Assembly: GCA_910587625.1 (NCBI GenBank)
Contig: CAJUMW010000020.1
Location: forward strand, 1 to 31,613
DNA length: 31,613 nt
Source: an uncultured Christensenellaceae bacterium
GTDB lineage: Bacteria; Bacillota; Clostridia; Christensenellales; Borkfalkiaceae
Reading direction: 5' to 3'
Shown here: positions 7,079 to 15,233 of the stretch, piece after piece
Layout: each line of letters begins with the position of its first letter
Position numbering within the stretch: the stretch's first letter is position 1
The notes under the pieces: generated by a model
What the model was told of the DNA's origin: nothing
The model's database searches: none
Seen by the model: the letters and a program-made list of their open reading frames with translations, nothing else
Program-made: the position numbers and the translations under genes

Positions 7079-8101
7079 TCAATTTGTTTCGTCTATAAAT
7101 GTCCAGCCGCGCGGTACAAAAATTTTATTGAAAGTGTACACGGCGTACCTGTCCGTCATCGATGAAAGATAGTCGCATACGACCTGTTCTTTGCCGTATT
7201 TGTCAATTAAATTAATAAAACTTGGCGGCAATTTTTCGCAATTGTCTATAAAATATGAATACATTGCCGTAAGCATACGTTCAGCCTTTTGCTCTTCCCC
7301 CTTAGCCGAGTCGGAAAAGTAAACCTTGTCGAACATAAACTTTCTTAGCTGCTCGCTCGCTTTTTCTACGACGGGGTCCATTTCCACAAAATTTTTGCCG
7401 TGGGATTGAGCGTAAATCGAGGATATTGCGGTGTTAATGCGCTCTTTAGAGCTTTTGCCAAGTATTTCGGTTATGTCCTTAGGAACGTCGTCCGACGTCA
7501 AAATACCAGCCCTTATCGCGTCTTCGAGGTCGTGATTTATGTAAGCTATTCTGTCGGCAAACGAAACGCATCTGCCTTCAAGAGTCTTGGGAGAGCCGCT
7601 CTTGGGGTGGTTCAAAATTCCGTCGCGTACTTCAACCGTCAAATTTAGGCCCCTGCCGTCCTTTTCGAGAACTTCGACAACACGCACAGACTGCACATTG
7701 TGCTTAAAACCGTTTGGCGCAAGCTTGTCCAATATTCTTTCTCCGCTGTGTCCAAACGGCGTGTGCCCCAAGTCGTGACCGAGTGCGATTGCCTCTGCCA
7801 AATCTTCATTTAAAGAAAGCGTGCGCGCTATACTTCGCGCAATTTGAGAAACGTCGAGCGTGTGCGTGAGCCTTGTTATGTAATGATCTCCCTCCGGAGA
7901 AAAAAAGACCTGCGTCTTGTTTTTAAGACGCATAAAGGCCTTGCAATATATTATCCTATCTCTGTCGCGCTGAAATTCGGTACGCATTGCGCAGGGCTCT
8001 TCCTCCCTGTCACGCCCCAAAGTATTTTGTGATTTGCAGGCATAGGCAGATAAAAACTCGCGTTCAATGGCAAAAGTCCGTTCTTTTAAAGATTGCATCA
8101 C
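7079..8101 (-). CDS. dgt: dGTP triphosphohydrolase-like HD-domain protein
   Basis: A 340-residue HD-superfamily phosphohydrolase, known in the family to split dNTPs, mainly dGTP, to the nucleoside and triphosphate. Metal ligands fit: His80 in RLTHTLDV and the His109-Asp110 doublet in GHDLGHTPFGHSGE. AYINHDLEDA supplies the distal Asp segment. It is the short bacterial type, without the long insert of E. coli Dgt. Placement directly before dnaG is common in Clostridia and would tie dNTP control to replication. An 81-bp gap separates it from the reductase gene upstream; GGAG is 7 bp before the first of two adjacent ATG codons. Confidence 0.9.
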   Translation of the reverse strand: MMQSLKERTFAIEREFLSAYACKSQNTLGRDREEEPCAMRTEFQRDRDRIIYCKAFMRLKNKTQVFFSPEGDHYITRLTHTLDVSQIARSIARTLSLNEDLAEAIALGHDLGHTPFGHSGERILDKLAPNGFKHNVQSVRVVEVLEKDGRGLNLTVEVRDGILNHPKSGSPKTLEGRCVSFADRIAYINHDLEDAIRAGILTSDDVPKDITEILGKSSKERINTAISSIYAQSHGKNFVEMDPVVEKASEQLRKFMFDKVYFSDSAKGEEQKAERMLTAMYSYFIDNCEKLPPSFINLIDKYGKEQVVCDYLSSMTDRYAVYTFNKIFVPRGWTFIDETN

Positions 8102-8182
8102 ATTTCTCCGCTATTTAAATACGAAAAAATTTTAAATATATCTTTTTTTTGCTTAATTTTGCCGCAAATATTTTATTGACTG

Positions 8183-8908
8183 TTATTTTCCGAACCCGCC
8201 GCCAACCGAAAGTATTTCCCCCGTTATATATTCGCTTCCCGCAAGATAAGCGCACGCTTCCCCTACGTCGGACGGCATACCCACCCTGCCCATAGGTATA
8301 GCGGAAATAAGCTCTTCCATTTCCTCACCCGATAGATGCGAGTTCATATCCGTGGCTATTACGCCGGGGGAAATGCAGTTGACCCTTACAAGCGAGGGAG
8401 CAAGCTCTTTTGCAAGCGCCTTTGTAAACGAGATAAGCGCGCCTTTCGAGGCGGAATATGCCACCTCGCAACTTGCGCCGACTTCTCCCCATATTGAAGC
8501 TATGTTTATAATCGAACCTCCGCCCGAAAAAATCATTTTGTTTACGACTTGTTTACTGCAAAGAAACGCACCCTTTACGTTGACGTCGAAAATTTTGTTC
8601 CAATCGGAAAGAGTAGTGTCCTGAATGACTTTGATGACGGAAACGCCGGCGTTATTTACAAGTACGTCCAACCTGTCGTAAATAGAAAAAAACTCGTTGA
8701 ACATAGTTTTTACTTGTTCTTCGTCGGATACGTCCGCGCGAAGAAGTATCGGGCAGAAACCGAGCATATTGAACTCTTCCTGCGTGGCAAGCGCCGCCTG
8801 TTGATTTTCGTTATAGTTGAGAACAACCTCATATCCGCGCTGTAAAAACGCGAGCGCAATAGCTTTGCCTATGCCCCTTGTACCGCCTGTAATAAGCGCA
8901 GTTTTCAT
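8183..8908 (-). CDS. SDR oxidoreductase, FabG-like; possible EF-P 5-aminopentanone reductase (YmfI)
   Basis: A 241-residue short-chain dehydrogenase/reductase using NAD(P)H. Visible are the TGGTRGIG cofactor loop (7-14), NNAG (85-88), and the catalytic Ser138, Tyr151 and Lys155 (YSASK). The segment SIWGEVGASCEV (138-149) resembles Firmicutes proteins annotated as elongation factor P 5-aminopentanone reductase rather than typical FabG, so reduction of the EF-P lysine adduct is a reasonable inference. Efp itself is not in the window. It sits 15 bp after aroK and ends the shikimate block. A fatty-acid 3-oxoacyl-ACP reductase role remains possible. Confidence 0.75.
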   Translation of the reverse strand: MKTALITGGTRGIGKAIALAFLQRGYEVVLNYNENQQAALATQEEFNMLGFCPILLRADVSDEEQVKTMFNEFFSIYDRLDVLVNNAGVSVIKVIQDTTLSDWNKIFDVNVKGAFLCSKQVVNKMIFSGGGSIINIASIWGEVGASCEVAYSASKGALISFTKALAKELAPSLVRVNCISPGVIATDMNSHLSGEEMEELISAIPMGRVGMPSDVGEACAYLAGSEYITGEILSVGGGFGK

Positions 8909-8923
8909 ATACTCTGCTCCAAA

Positions 8924-9421
8924 TCAAAATTTTAAAGTTTCAAATATTATTTGCGCGACTTGTGCTGCGCTTAATTTATCCGTATCGACGCAAATATCCG
9001 CCGCACTTTGATATAAATTTGCCCTATCTTTATAAAGCATTTCAAGCCGTTCCGCCGTTTTTCCTTTTAAAAGAGGGCGCGAGGTATCGCCTTCGACGCG
9101 TAAGATTAGCGTTTGAAGCCCCGCACGAAGATAGACTATTTTACCGCTCGATTTAAAAAGACTTACATTTTCGTTTTTCAAAATACAGCCGCCGCCCGTG
9201 GAAATTACAACGTTTTGCATGCTTGCAACTTTTTTTACGGCTTGGGTTTCAAGATTTCTGAAATGCTCTTCTCCGTAAGTTTGAAATATATCCGAAATTT
9301 TACCGTGTTCTTTTTCCACAAGCTCATCCGTGTCATATACAGGCATTTTTAGAAGTTTGCCCAAAATGCGCGAAACCGTGGTCTTGCCGCTACCCGGCAT
9401 ACCTACGAGAACTACGTTCAT
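8924..9421 (-). CDS. aroK: Shikimate kinase
   Basis: A 165-residue P-loop kinase that phosphorylates shikimate at O3 with ATP. Walker A is GMPGSGKTT (7-15). Asp32 in DTDE, Arg55 in FRNLE and the triple glycine 76-78 are the shikimate-binding positions of the family. The lid contains TSRPLL. The start overlaps the aroQ stop by four bases (ATGA), so the two are translationally coupled. Confidence 0.93.
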   Translation of the reverse strand: MNVVLVGMPGSGKTTVSRILGKLLKMPVYDTDELVEKEHGKISDIFQTYGEEHFRNLETQAVKKVASMQNVVISTGGGCILKNENVSLFKSSGKIVYLRAGLQTLILRVEGDTSRPLLKGKTAERLEMLYKDRANLYQSAADICVDTDKLSAAQVAQIIFETLKF

Positions 9422-9828
9422 AATTTAAAGCTATCTCCGGCTAAGATATAACTGTTTTCTCCAAAGCCGAGTATAACCCCCCTGCAAACCTCCGACAAAA
9501 CGGAGTTATGCCTAAACTCTTCACGTGCGTGCACGTTGGACATATGCACCTCGACGACGGGGATATTTATTGCCGCTATTGCGTCGCGTATGGCATAACT
9601 GTAATGAGTGAAGGCACCTGCGTTTAAAATTATTCCGTCGCACACTGCATTTTGAAGTTTTGTGCAGATATCTCCCTCGCAATTACTTTGATAAAACTCG
9701 CACTCGTCGGACGCAAAATGCGCGGCTATAGCTTTATTTATCTCGTCCAAAGTTTTACTGCCGTAGACGCCTGTTTCGCGCTTGCCTGTAAGGTTTAAGT
9801 TTACACCGTTGATAAATAACAATTTCAT
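9418..9828 (-). CDS. aroQ: Type II 3-dehydroquinate dehydratase
   Basis: A 136-residue flavodoxin-like dodecameric enzyme converting 3-dehydroquinate to 3-dehydroshikimate. Catalytic Arg17 and Tyr22 (KRETGVYG), Asn69, His75 and His95 with the REEFRH segment (102-107) are present. Usually fixed residues nearby differ: NGVNLN instead of NGPNLN, SNCEGD instead of SNHEGE, and NAGAFTH instead of NPGAYTH. The known catalytic set is intact, so the enzyme is probably active. Confidence 0.93.
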   Translation of the reverse strand: MKLLFINGVNLNLTGKRETGVYGSKTLDEINKAIAAHFASDECEFYQSNCEGDICTKLQNAVCDGIILNAGAFTHYSYAIRDAIAAINIPVVEVHMSNVHAREEFRHNSVLSEVCRGVILGFGENSYILAGDSFKL

Positions 9829-9843
9829 ATTTTCTACCTTCGT

Positions 9844-10680
9844 TTAAATTTTGTCGGTACGCTTTAAAACGCCTATTCTGACTATTCCGTCATATTCCTT
9901 AAAAAACTGTTCCGCCTGAGCTTGATCGGGCTGAATATCAAAGAAAATACACTCCGCAAAATATGCCTGATAAAACAGCATTGCCTTGCCGTTTATAATT
10001 TTTTTACCAAGCTTTTCGGCGTTGCACAAAAATTGGCTTTTAGCGGGATTGTAAATCAAATCTATCGCAACTTGCGTTTGGGAAATGATATCTTCCGCCA
10101 CGGGAGATTTTCCGACAGTATCGTGCATACCCACGCCGGTTGCGTTTATAATTGCATAATAGGGCTGTGCCGTCAAAGCGTCAAGTGCGGCAACTCCCGA
10201 AAATTCGTTTTGAATTTTTTTCGCACTATCGAAGTTTTTATCATAAACAAAAACTTTTGCGCCGCCTTCCGCAAGCTTTTTGGCACAGCTTCTTCCGGCA
10301 CCGCCGCCGCCGAGAAGCAAAAATGTTTTGCCCTCCACCTCGATTCCGCCGTTTTTAAGCATCAACATAAAGCCCAATCCGTCGGTATTGTTTCCCGTAA
10401 GCGATTTACAGTTTACCGTGTTTACCGCGCCGAAAACCTGCGCGTCCCCCTCGATTTTTTCAAGATGAGGAATGATTGAAAGCTTATATGGAATTGTTAC
10501 GTTTAATCCGTCGTACTCCGAAATTAATTTACCGACGCTTTCTTCAAATTCTTGTTCACAAACCGAAACTCTGTCATAAATTATTTTTTTACCGAGCTTT
10601 TTTGCGATAAATGTGTGCATACGCGGACTTACCGACTTCGAAACGTCTTTGCCAACTACGGCAAGTTTTAAATCAATCAT
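9844..10680 (-). CDS. aroE: Shikimate dehydrogenase
   Basis: A 278-residue NADPH-linked enzyme reducing 3-dehydroshikimate to shikimate. Substrate-binding Ser16 and Ser18 (VSKSVSP), the catalytic Lys66 in NVTIPYK, Asn87 in NTVN and Asp100 in NNTDG are visible. The nucleotide-binding loop GGGGAG (124-129) begins the second Rossmann domain. It starts 2 bp after the aroB stop. Confidence 0.94.
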   Translation of the reverse strand: MIDLKLAVVGKDVSKSVSPRMHTFIAKKLGKKIIYDRVSVCEQEFEESVGKLISEYDGLNVTIPYKLSIIPHLEKIEGDAQVFGAVNTVNCKSLTGNNTDGLGFMLMLKNGGIEVEGKTFLLLGGGGAGRSCAKKLAEGGAKVFVYDKNFDSAKKIQNEFSGVAALDALTAQPYYAIINATGVGMHDTVGKSPVAEDIISQTQVAIDLIYNPAKSQFLCNAEKLGKKIINGKAMLFYQAYFAECIFFDIQPDQAQAEQFFKEYDGIVRIGVLKRTDKI

Positions 10681-10682
10681 TA

Positions 10683-11738
10683 TTACCTCGCGTTATCAAA
10701 ACAATCCTTTAAAAATTTTTTATATTCCAAGAGCGGAAGTTTAAGCTCCGCACACTTGCCCTCGCGTTCGGGAACAATCAAAACAATATTGTCGTCGTCG
10801 TTTTTCTTGTCGTGCAAAGCGACGTTTGCCGCGCTCTGTATATCTTTGAATTGCGGTAATTGTTCAAGAACCTTTAAAACGAGCATTTCAATGTTTTTTG
10901 CGTATTGCCCCCCACATATGCCGTACTTTCGCGCCAATTGAAGCTCGCAATACATACCTATTAAAACGTATTCGCCATGGGATTTATTACCGTAAAACAG
11001 CTCTAACGCGTGCCCCGTTGTATGACCGAGATTGAGCGTTTTTCTTGCGCCGTTTTCGTCGCGCTCGTCCGATTCGACAACCTGCGCCTTATGTCTTATA
11101 CAGTCAAATACTATTTCTGAAAGAAAGCTTTCGCAATTCAGCCCTTCGACATTTTCAATTAATTTTAAATATATATTACCGTCAAGCGCGCCGTATTTTA
11201 TTATTTCTCCAAGACCGCACTTTACTTCGCGCTCGGGCAAAGTTGCAAAGAACATCGTGTCGGCAATTACTCTTTCGGGCTGATAGAACGTGCCGATTAC
11301 GTTTTTTACGCCGCACATATCCACCGCGGTTTTACCGCCAACCGAGCTGTCAACCTGTGCCAGAATAGTAGTAGGTACCTGTACGAGGTGTACGCCGCGC
11401 ATATATAGCGCCGCGGCAAGACCGGCTATATCCCCAACTACGCCGCCGCCAAAGGCTATTACGGTGCAATTTCTGCGCATTCCCGACGAAAGCATCAAGT
11501 TCAATATTCTAAATAGTGTTTGCGGATTTTTACTCTGTTCTCCGGCTTCAAAGACGCACTTAGGACAATTGCTCCCGAAAGAATCGTCAATAAGCTTACT
11601 GTAAATTGCATACACGTTGGTATCGGTAACAAGAAAAATTTGTTTATTTTTATACTCGGATATATAACTTTTAAACACGTTGGCGCCGCAATATACCTTA
11701 CTTTCGGACGTAGGAGTTTTTAAAGTAATTTCTTTCAC
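10683..11738 (-). CDS. aroB: 3-dehydroquinate synthase
   Basis: A 351-residue NAD- and metal-dependent enzyme converting DAHP to 3-dehydroquinate. The NAD loop GGGVVGD (97-103), Asp130 and Lys136 in QVDSSVGGKTAVD, and metal ligands Glu178 (GLGEIIKYG), His239 or His243 (NLGHTTGHALE) and His254 (SHGEYV) are visible. Length is normal. The gene is 3 bp after aroC. Confidence 0.95.
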   Translation of the reverse strand: MKEITLKTPTSESKVYCGANVFKSYISEYKNKQIFLVTDTNVYAIYSKLIDDSFGSNCPKCVFEAGEQSKNPQTLFRILNLMLSSGMRRNCTVIAFGGGVVGDIAGLAAALYMRGVHLVQVPTTILAQVDSSVGGKTAVDMCGVKNVIGTFYQPERVIADTMFFATLPEREVKCGLGEIIKYGALDGNIYLKLIENVEGLNCESFLSEIVFDCIRHKAQVVESDERDENGARKTLNLGHTTGHALELFYGNKSHGEYVLIGMYCELQLARKYGICGGQYAKNIEMLVLKVLEQLPQFKDIQSAANVALHDKKNDDDNIVLIVPEREGKCAELKLPLLEYKKFLKDCFDNAR

Positions 11739-11741
11739 TTT

Positions 11742-12866
11742 TTATTTAAGCGCGTTGTAACGCTCTATAACCTCCCTCATATTATCTCCGCCGAGCCTTG
11801 ACGAAACCACTTCGGCAAGCGCGCTTGCCGCAACGCTTTCCAAAATTATTTCCGCCGCGCATATTGCTATAACGTCGCTGCGCTCCCCGGCAGCCGTTAC
11901 CTGCTGCTTAGTTACAATATCGATTGTTTTAAGCCCGCTCATTAATGTGGGTATAGGTTTCATCGCGGCGCGAAGCACAATTTCCTCTCCGTTTGACATT
12001 CCGCCCTCTATGCCTCCGGCGTTGTTTGTCTTGCGGAAATACCCTTCGTTGTAATAAATTTCGTCGTGAACAAGGCTTCCCTTTAAACTTGCGCTTTTAA
12101 AGCCCTGCCCTACTTCGACCCCCTTTATTGCCTGAACGCTCATAAGCGCACCGCACAGTATCGAGTCGAGTTTAGTCGAGTATTGCATACAACTGCCGAA
12201 GCCGCTTTTTAAACCCGAAATTCTTATTTCTATAATGCCGCCGAGCGTATCCCCGTTAGCTTTAGCCTCGTCAATAAGCGCGCAGGCTTTTTGCTCTTTA
12301 TAACTATCAAGCATAAAAAGTTTATTGCATTTTGCACGTTCGAGCATAGAAAATCCGTACTCATTTTCGTCGGTTATTCCACCCACACTCTTGACATAGC
12401 CTGAAATTTTAACGCCTAATTTATCTAAATATTGCCTTGCAATGCTGCCGCCGACAACCCGTACCGCAGTTTCCCTTGCGCTTGCACGCTCTAAAATATT
12501 GCGAGCGTCAGTTTGGTCGTACTTCAAAATTCCCGTCAAATCGGCGTGTCCCGGTCTTACTTTTGTCAACGTTCTCTTTGCAGTGTCGCATCCCTCGGGA
12601 GCCATATACTCCCTCCAATTTTCATAATCGCTGTTTTTCACCGCAAACGCAATGGGGCTACCGAGAGTAATTCTGTTACGCACTCCGCTTAAAATTTCAA
12701 CGCGGTCACACTCGATTTTTTGCCTGCCGCCGCGCCCGTAACCGCTTTGCCTTAAAGCAAGATATCTGTCAATTTCATCCAAATCTATTTCAAGATTGGA
12801 GGGAACGCCCTCAAGTATGCCCAAAAGCATTTTACCGTGAGATTCTCCAGCTGTTGTCAGTTTCAT
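11742..12866 (-). CDS. aroC: Chorismate synthase
   Basis: A 374-residue FMN-dependent enzyme making chorismate from EPSP, the last shikimate step. Family signatures are GESHGKMLLGILEGVP near the N-terminus, RQSGYGRGGRQKIE, KVRPGHADLTG, ERASARETA, and GGIEGGMSNGE with the downstream PIPTL segment. The start overlaps the stop of the MBL-fold gene upstream by four bases (ATGA), an unexpected coupling. Neither aroA, which makes its substrate, nor DAHP synthase is in the window. Confidence 0.96.
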   Translation of the reverse strand: MKLTTAGESHGKMLLGILEGVPSNLEIDLDEIDRYLALRQSGYGRGGRQKIECDRVEILSGVRNRITLGSPIAFAVKNSDYENWREYMAPEGCDTAKRTLTKVRPGHADLTGILKYDQTDARNILERASARETAVRVVGGSIARQYLDKLGVKISGYVKSVGGITDENEYGFSMLERAKCNKLFMLDSYKEQKACALIDEAKANGDTLGGIIEIRISGLKSGFGSCMQYSTKLDSILCGALMSVQAIKGVEVGQGFKSASLKGSLVHDEIYYNEGYFRKTNNAGGIEGGMSNGEEIVLRAAMKPIPTLMSGLKTIDIVTKQQVTAAGERSDVIAICAAEIILESVAASALAEVVSSRLGGDNMREVIERYNALK

Positions 12867-13876
12867 TTTTTCTCCTTATTGAGATTAATAGTGCCGTCAG
12901 ACTTTACCGTAACGGTAATTGTTCCGTCGAAATCGGTGCGAAAAAAGTTTTCTCCCACAACGTTTTGTGCCGTGGATATTGCCGAGGGAGAAGGTAAGTT
13001 TTTTGCGTTTTCTCCCACGGAAAGCACTGCATAGCGAGGTGAAAGCGACTGCATAAGCGTATTTAAACCGCTTACACCCGAACCGTGATTGGGCAAGGTT
13101 ATAATTTTACAATTTTTCAAATCGATTGTTCGACCGTTAATTTCGACTCCTGTTTGGCAAAATGTATTGAGCTTGTCCAAAACCTCCGTACCGCCGTTGC
13201 CACACAACAAAGCGCCGAAACCCTTATAATCTATATAAATTACAGCAGAAGCGTTGTTAATATTTTTCTCGGACGGGTCGTTTAGAAAATCGGATATTTC
13301 TCCGTTTTCAAGTAGATGATTAGAGGGTGACAGAACACTAAACCCAAAGTCCGACTCGTCGTCATAGACTTCTACTCCGTATTCCAAAGTTTGCGCTTCG
13401 ATATCCGTTTTATCGAGTTCGAGAATAAACGAACGGTATTCTTCTGTAACATAAGTGAAAGGGCAATAAGGGATAAATACCCTTTCAACGTCTTTATAGC
13501 GCAAAATATCCGAAAGTCCGCCGCACCTTTCCGCGCTGACGGACGTACAAACGAGATAGTCGATTTTATCAATACCGCGGCTGTTTAGTTCGCTTAAAAC
13601 CTTTAGATTGTTTGAATAGCTTCCGTTACCGCCGTCGACAAGCAAAGTTTTGCCGTCAGGAAACTCTGCAACAACGCAGTCACCGTATCCGACGTTCAAA
13701 AAACTTAAACGAAACTCTCCGTCTTTATTTGAGTTCGCGATAGTAAAATACGCAAATAAATATTTTACCGGCACAAAAATATTAGTTATTAAAAGCGCCA
13801 CAACAACCGCCGCAACTACGCTTACGACAGTAATAAAAAATATTTTACCCGCTTTGTGAACACTTTTCTTTTGCAT
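12863..13876 (-). CDS. Membrane-anchored ComEC-type beta-lactamase-fold protein lacking the metal motif
   Basis: A 337-residue protein with one N-terminal membrane segment (about 11-35) and the rest predicted outside the membrane. The body follows the ComEC/Rec2-type metallo-beta-lactamase fold: FLNVGYGDCVVAEFPDGKTLLVDGG (59-83, shown in part as GYGDC and LLVDGG), GIDKIDYLV (101-109), NNASAVIYIDYKGFGALLCG (207-226) and LPNHGS (261-266). The usual THPHADHIGG metal motif is TSVSAERCGG (111-120), so all metal-binding His/Asp are gone. The later GD is GN (226-227). A hydrolase role is therefore unlikely; binding or scaffolding is inference. It lacks the ComEC channel domain. It lies between lysC (9 bp away) and aroC (ATGA overlap). 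Confidence 0.8.
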   Translation of the reverse strand: MQKKSVHKAGKIFFITVVSVVAAVVVALLITNIFVPVKYLFAYFTIANSNKDGEFRLSFLNVGYGDCVVAEFPDGKTLLVDGGNGSYSNNLKVLSELNSRGIDKIDYLVCTSVSAERCGGLSDILRYKDVERVFIPYCPFTYVTEEYRSFILELDKTDIEAQTLEYGVEVYDDESDFGFSVLSPSNHLLENGEISDFLNDPSEKNINNASAVIYIDYKGFGALLCGNGGTEVLDKLNTFCQTGVEINGRTIDLKNCKIITLPNHGSGVSGLNTLMQSLSPRYAVLSVGENAKNLPSPSAISTAQNVVGENFFRTDFDGTITVTVKSDGTINLNKEKK

Positions 13877-13885
13877 AGTATTTAA

Positions 13886-15214
13886 CTAAGACGCTTTACC
13901 GAAAAACTCGCAATATATAGCTCTTATGCACTTTTCGTAATCGTCATTTTTAACGGCTACTATAATGTTGAGTTCGCTTGAACCCTGATCGATCATTTTT
14001 ATATTTATGTCCGCCGCGGCTATGGCATTGAAAAGCCGCGCGCTTGTGCCGACCGAGGAGGACATACCGTGCCCCACTGTCGCAATTAAAGCAATATTTT
14101 CTATTACGCGTATTATGTCAGGAGCGACAGCCTGTTTAATTCTTTCAAGCACACGATTTAGCTTTAAATCTGGCAAAAGCGCGCTGTCTATTACAAGCGA
14201 CATTGTATCTATACCAGAAGGAATGTGCTCGACGGCTACACCCTCTTCGGAAAGAACGTCGAGAACGTCTGCCATAAAACCGACCTCCTCGTTCATATGC
14301 GACTTCTCTATAAAAATTACGGTAAAATTCTTTTTGCCGGCTACTCCCGTAACAATATTTCCGCTGGGAACGTATCTGAAAGTGGGCAGGATAAGCGTTC
14401 CTTCGTCGTCGGGACGGAAAGTGTTTTTTATCTGTATAGGGATATTGACTTTTCTTACAGGGAAAATACTTTCGCTATGCAGAACGTTTGCGCCCATATA
14501 GCTAAGCTCGCGCAGTTCCTTATACGATATATTTTTTATTGTTTTGGGGCACTCGACAATACGGGGGTCGCAAGCAAGAAAGCCCGAAACATCAGTCCAA
14601 TTTTCATAGACGGTTGCACTGACTGCGCGTGCCACTATCGCGCCCGAAATGTCGGAGCCGCCGCGAGAAAAGGTTTTAACTTTTCCGTCTGCGCCCTTAC
14701 CGTAGAAACCGGGAAGCACCGCACGGGTCACGCCGTTCAACGCTTCAGCTACCGCCCTATATGACTTTTCCCCGTCGAGAGAGCCGTTTTCTTTAAAGAA
14801 TATTACGTCCTCGGCGTCAATGAACTTTGCGTCGAGAACTTCGGCAACTATTCTTGCGCACAAATATTCTCCGCGCGAAGCGGTAAAATCTTCGCTTTGC
14901 TCGCGCTCGATACGCGCCATCGTTTCGTCAAGTACGGCAGAAAAATCTGATTTTAAGTTCAACTCTTTTGCAATCAACGTAAAGCGTTCGCGGATTTTAC
15001 CGAAACCTTGCTCTATATCCCCCTCGCTCATCATCTGCTCGTGGCAACGATATAATAAATCGGTTATTTTCACATCCCCCGAATAGCGTTTGCCGGGAGC
15101 GGAAACAACAATAAATTTGCGCTCGATATCGCTGTCTATAATGCGCTTTACCTTGGAAATTATGTTGCCGTCCGCCATTGACGTTCCGCCGAATTTACAA
15201 ACCTTGACTGACAT
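13886..15214 (-). CDS. lysC: Aspartate kinase
   Basis: A 442-residue enzyme phosphorylating L-aspartate, the first step to lysine, diaminopimelate, threonine and methionine. The N-terminal amino-acid-kinase domain has KFGGTSMA (7-14), ASRGEYLCA (112-120), SRGGSDISGA (183-192) and DPR (217-219). Two ACT domains (about 305-442), with GVAVEHIPSG and VGHGMSS segments, predict feedback control by an end-product amino acid. Length and layout match monofunctional aspartokinases. The next genes of the pathway (asd, dapA) are not nearby. Confidence 0.94.
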   Translation of the reverse strand: MSVKVCKFGGTSMADGNIISKVKRIIDSDIERKFIVVSAPGKRYSGDVKITDLLYRCHEQMMSEGDIEQGFGKIRERFTLIAKELNLKSDFSAVLDETMARIEREQSEDFTASRGEYLCARIVAEVLDAKFIDAEDVIFFKENGSLDGEKSYRAVAEALNGVTRAVLPGFYGKGADGKVKTFSRGGSDISGAIVARAVSATVYENWTDVSGFLACDPRIVECPKTIKNISYKELRELSYMGANVLHSESIFPVRKVNIPIQIKNTFRPDDEGTLILPTFRYVPSGNIVTGVAGKKNFTVIFIEKSHMNEEVGFMADVLDVLSEEGVAVEHIPSGIDTMSLVIDSALLPDLKLNRVLERIKQAVAPDIIRVIENIALIATVGHGMSSSVGTSARLFNAIAAADINIKMIDQGSSELNIIVAVKNDDYEKCIRAIYCEFFGKAS

Positions 15215-15233
15215 CTATGTATCCTTTTTTTGT

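Noticed and set aside
8102..8182. Promoter before dgt
   Set aside because: TTGCGG and TATATT are present but 21 bp apart; no pair with proper spacing.
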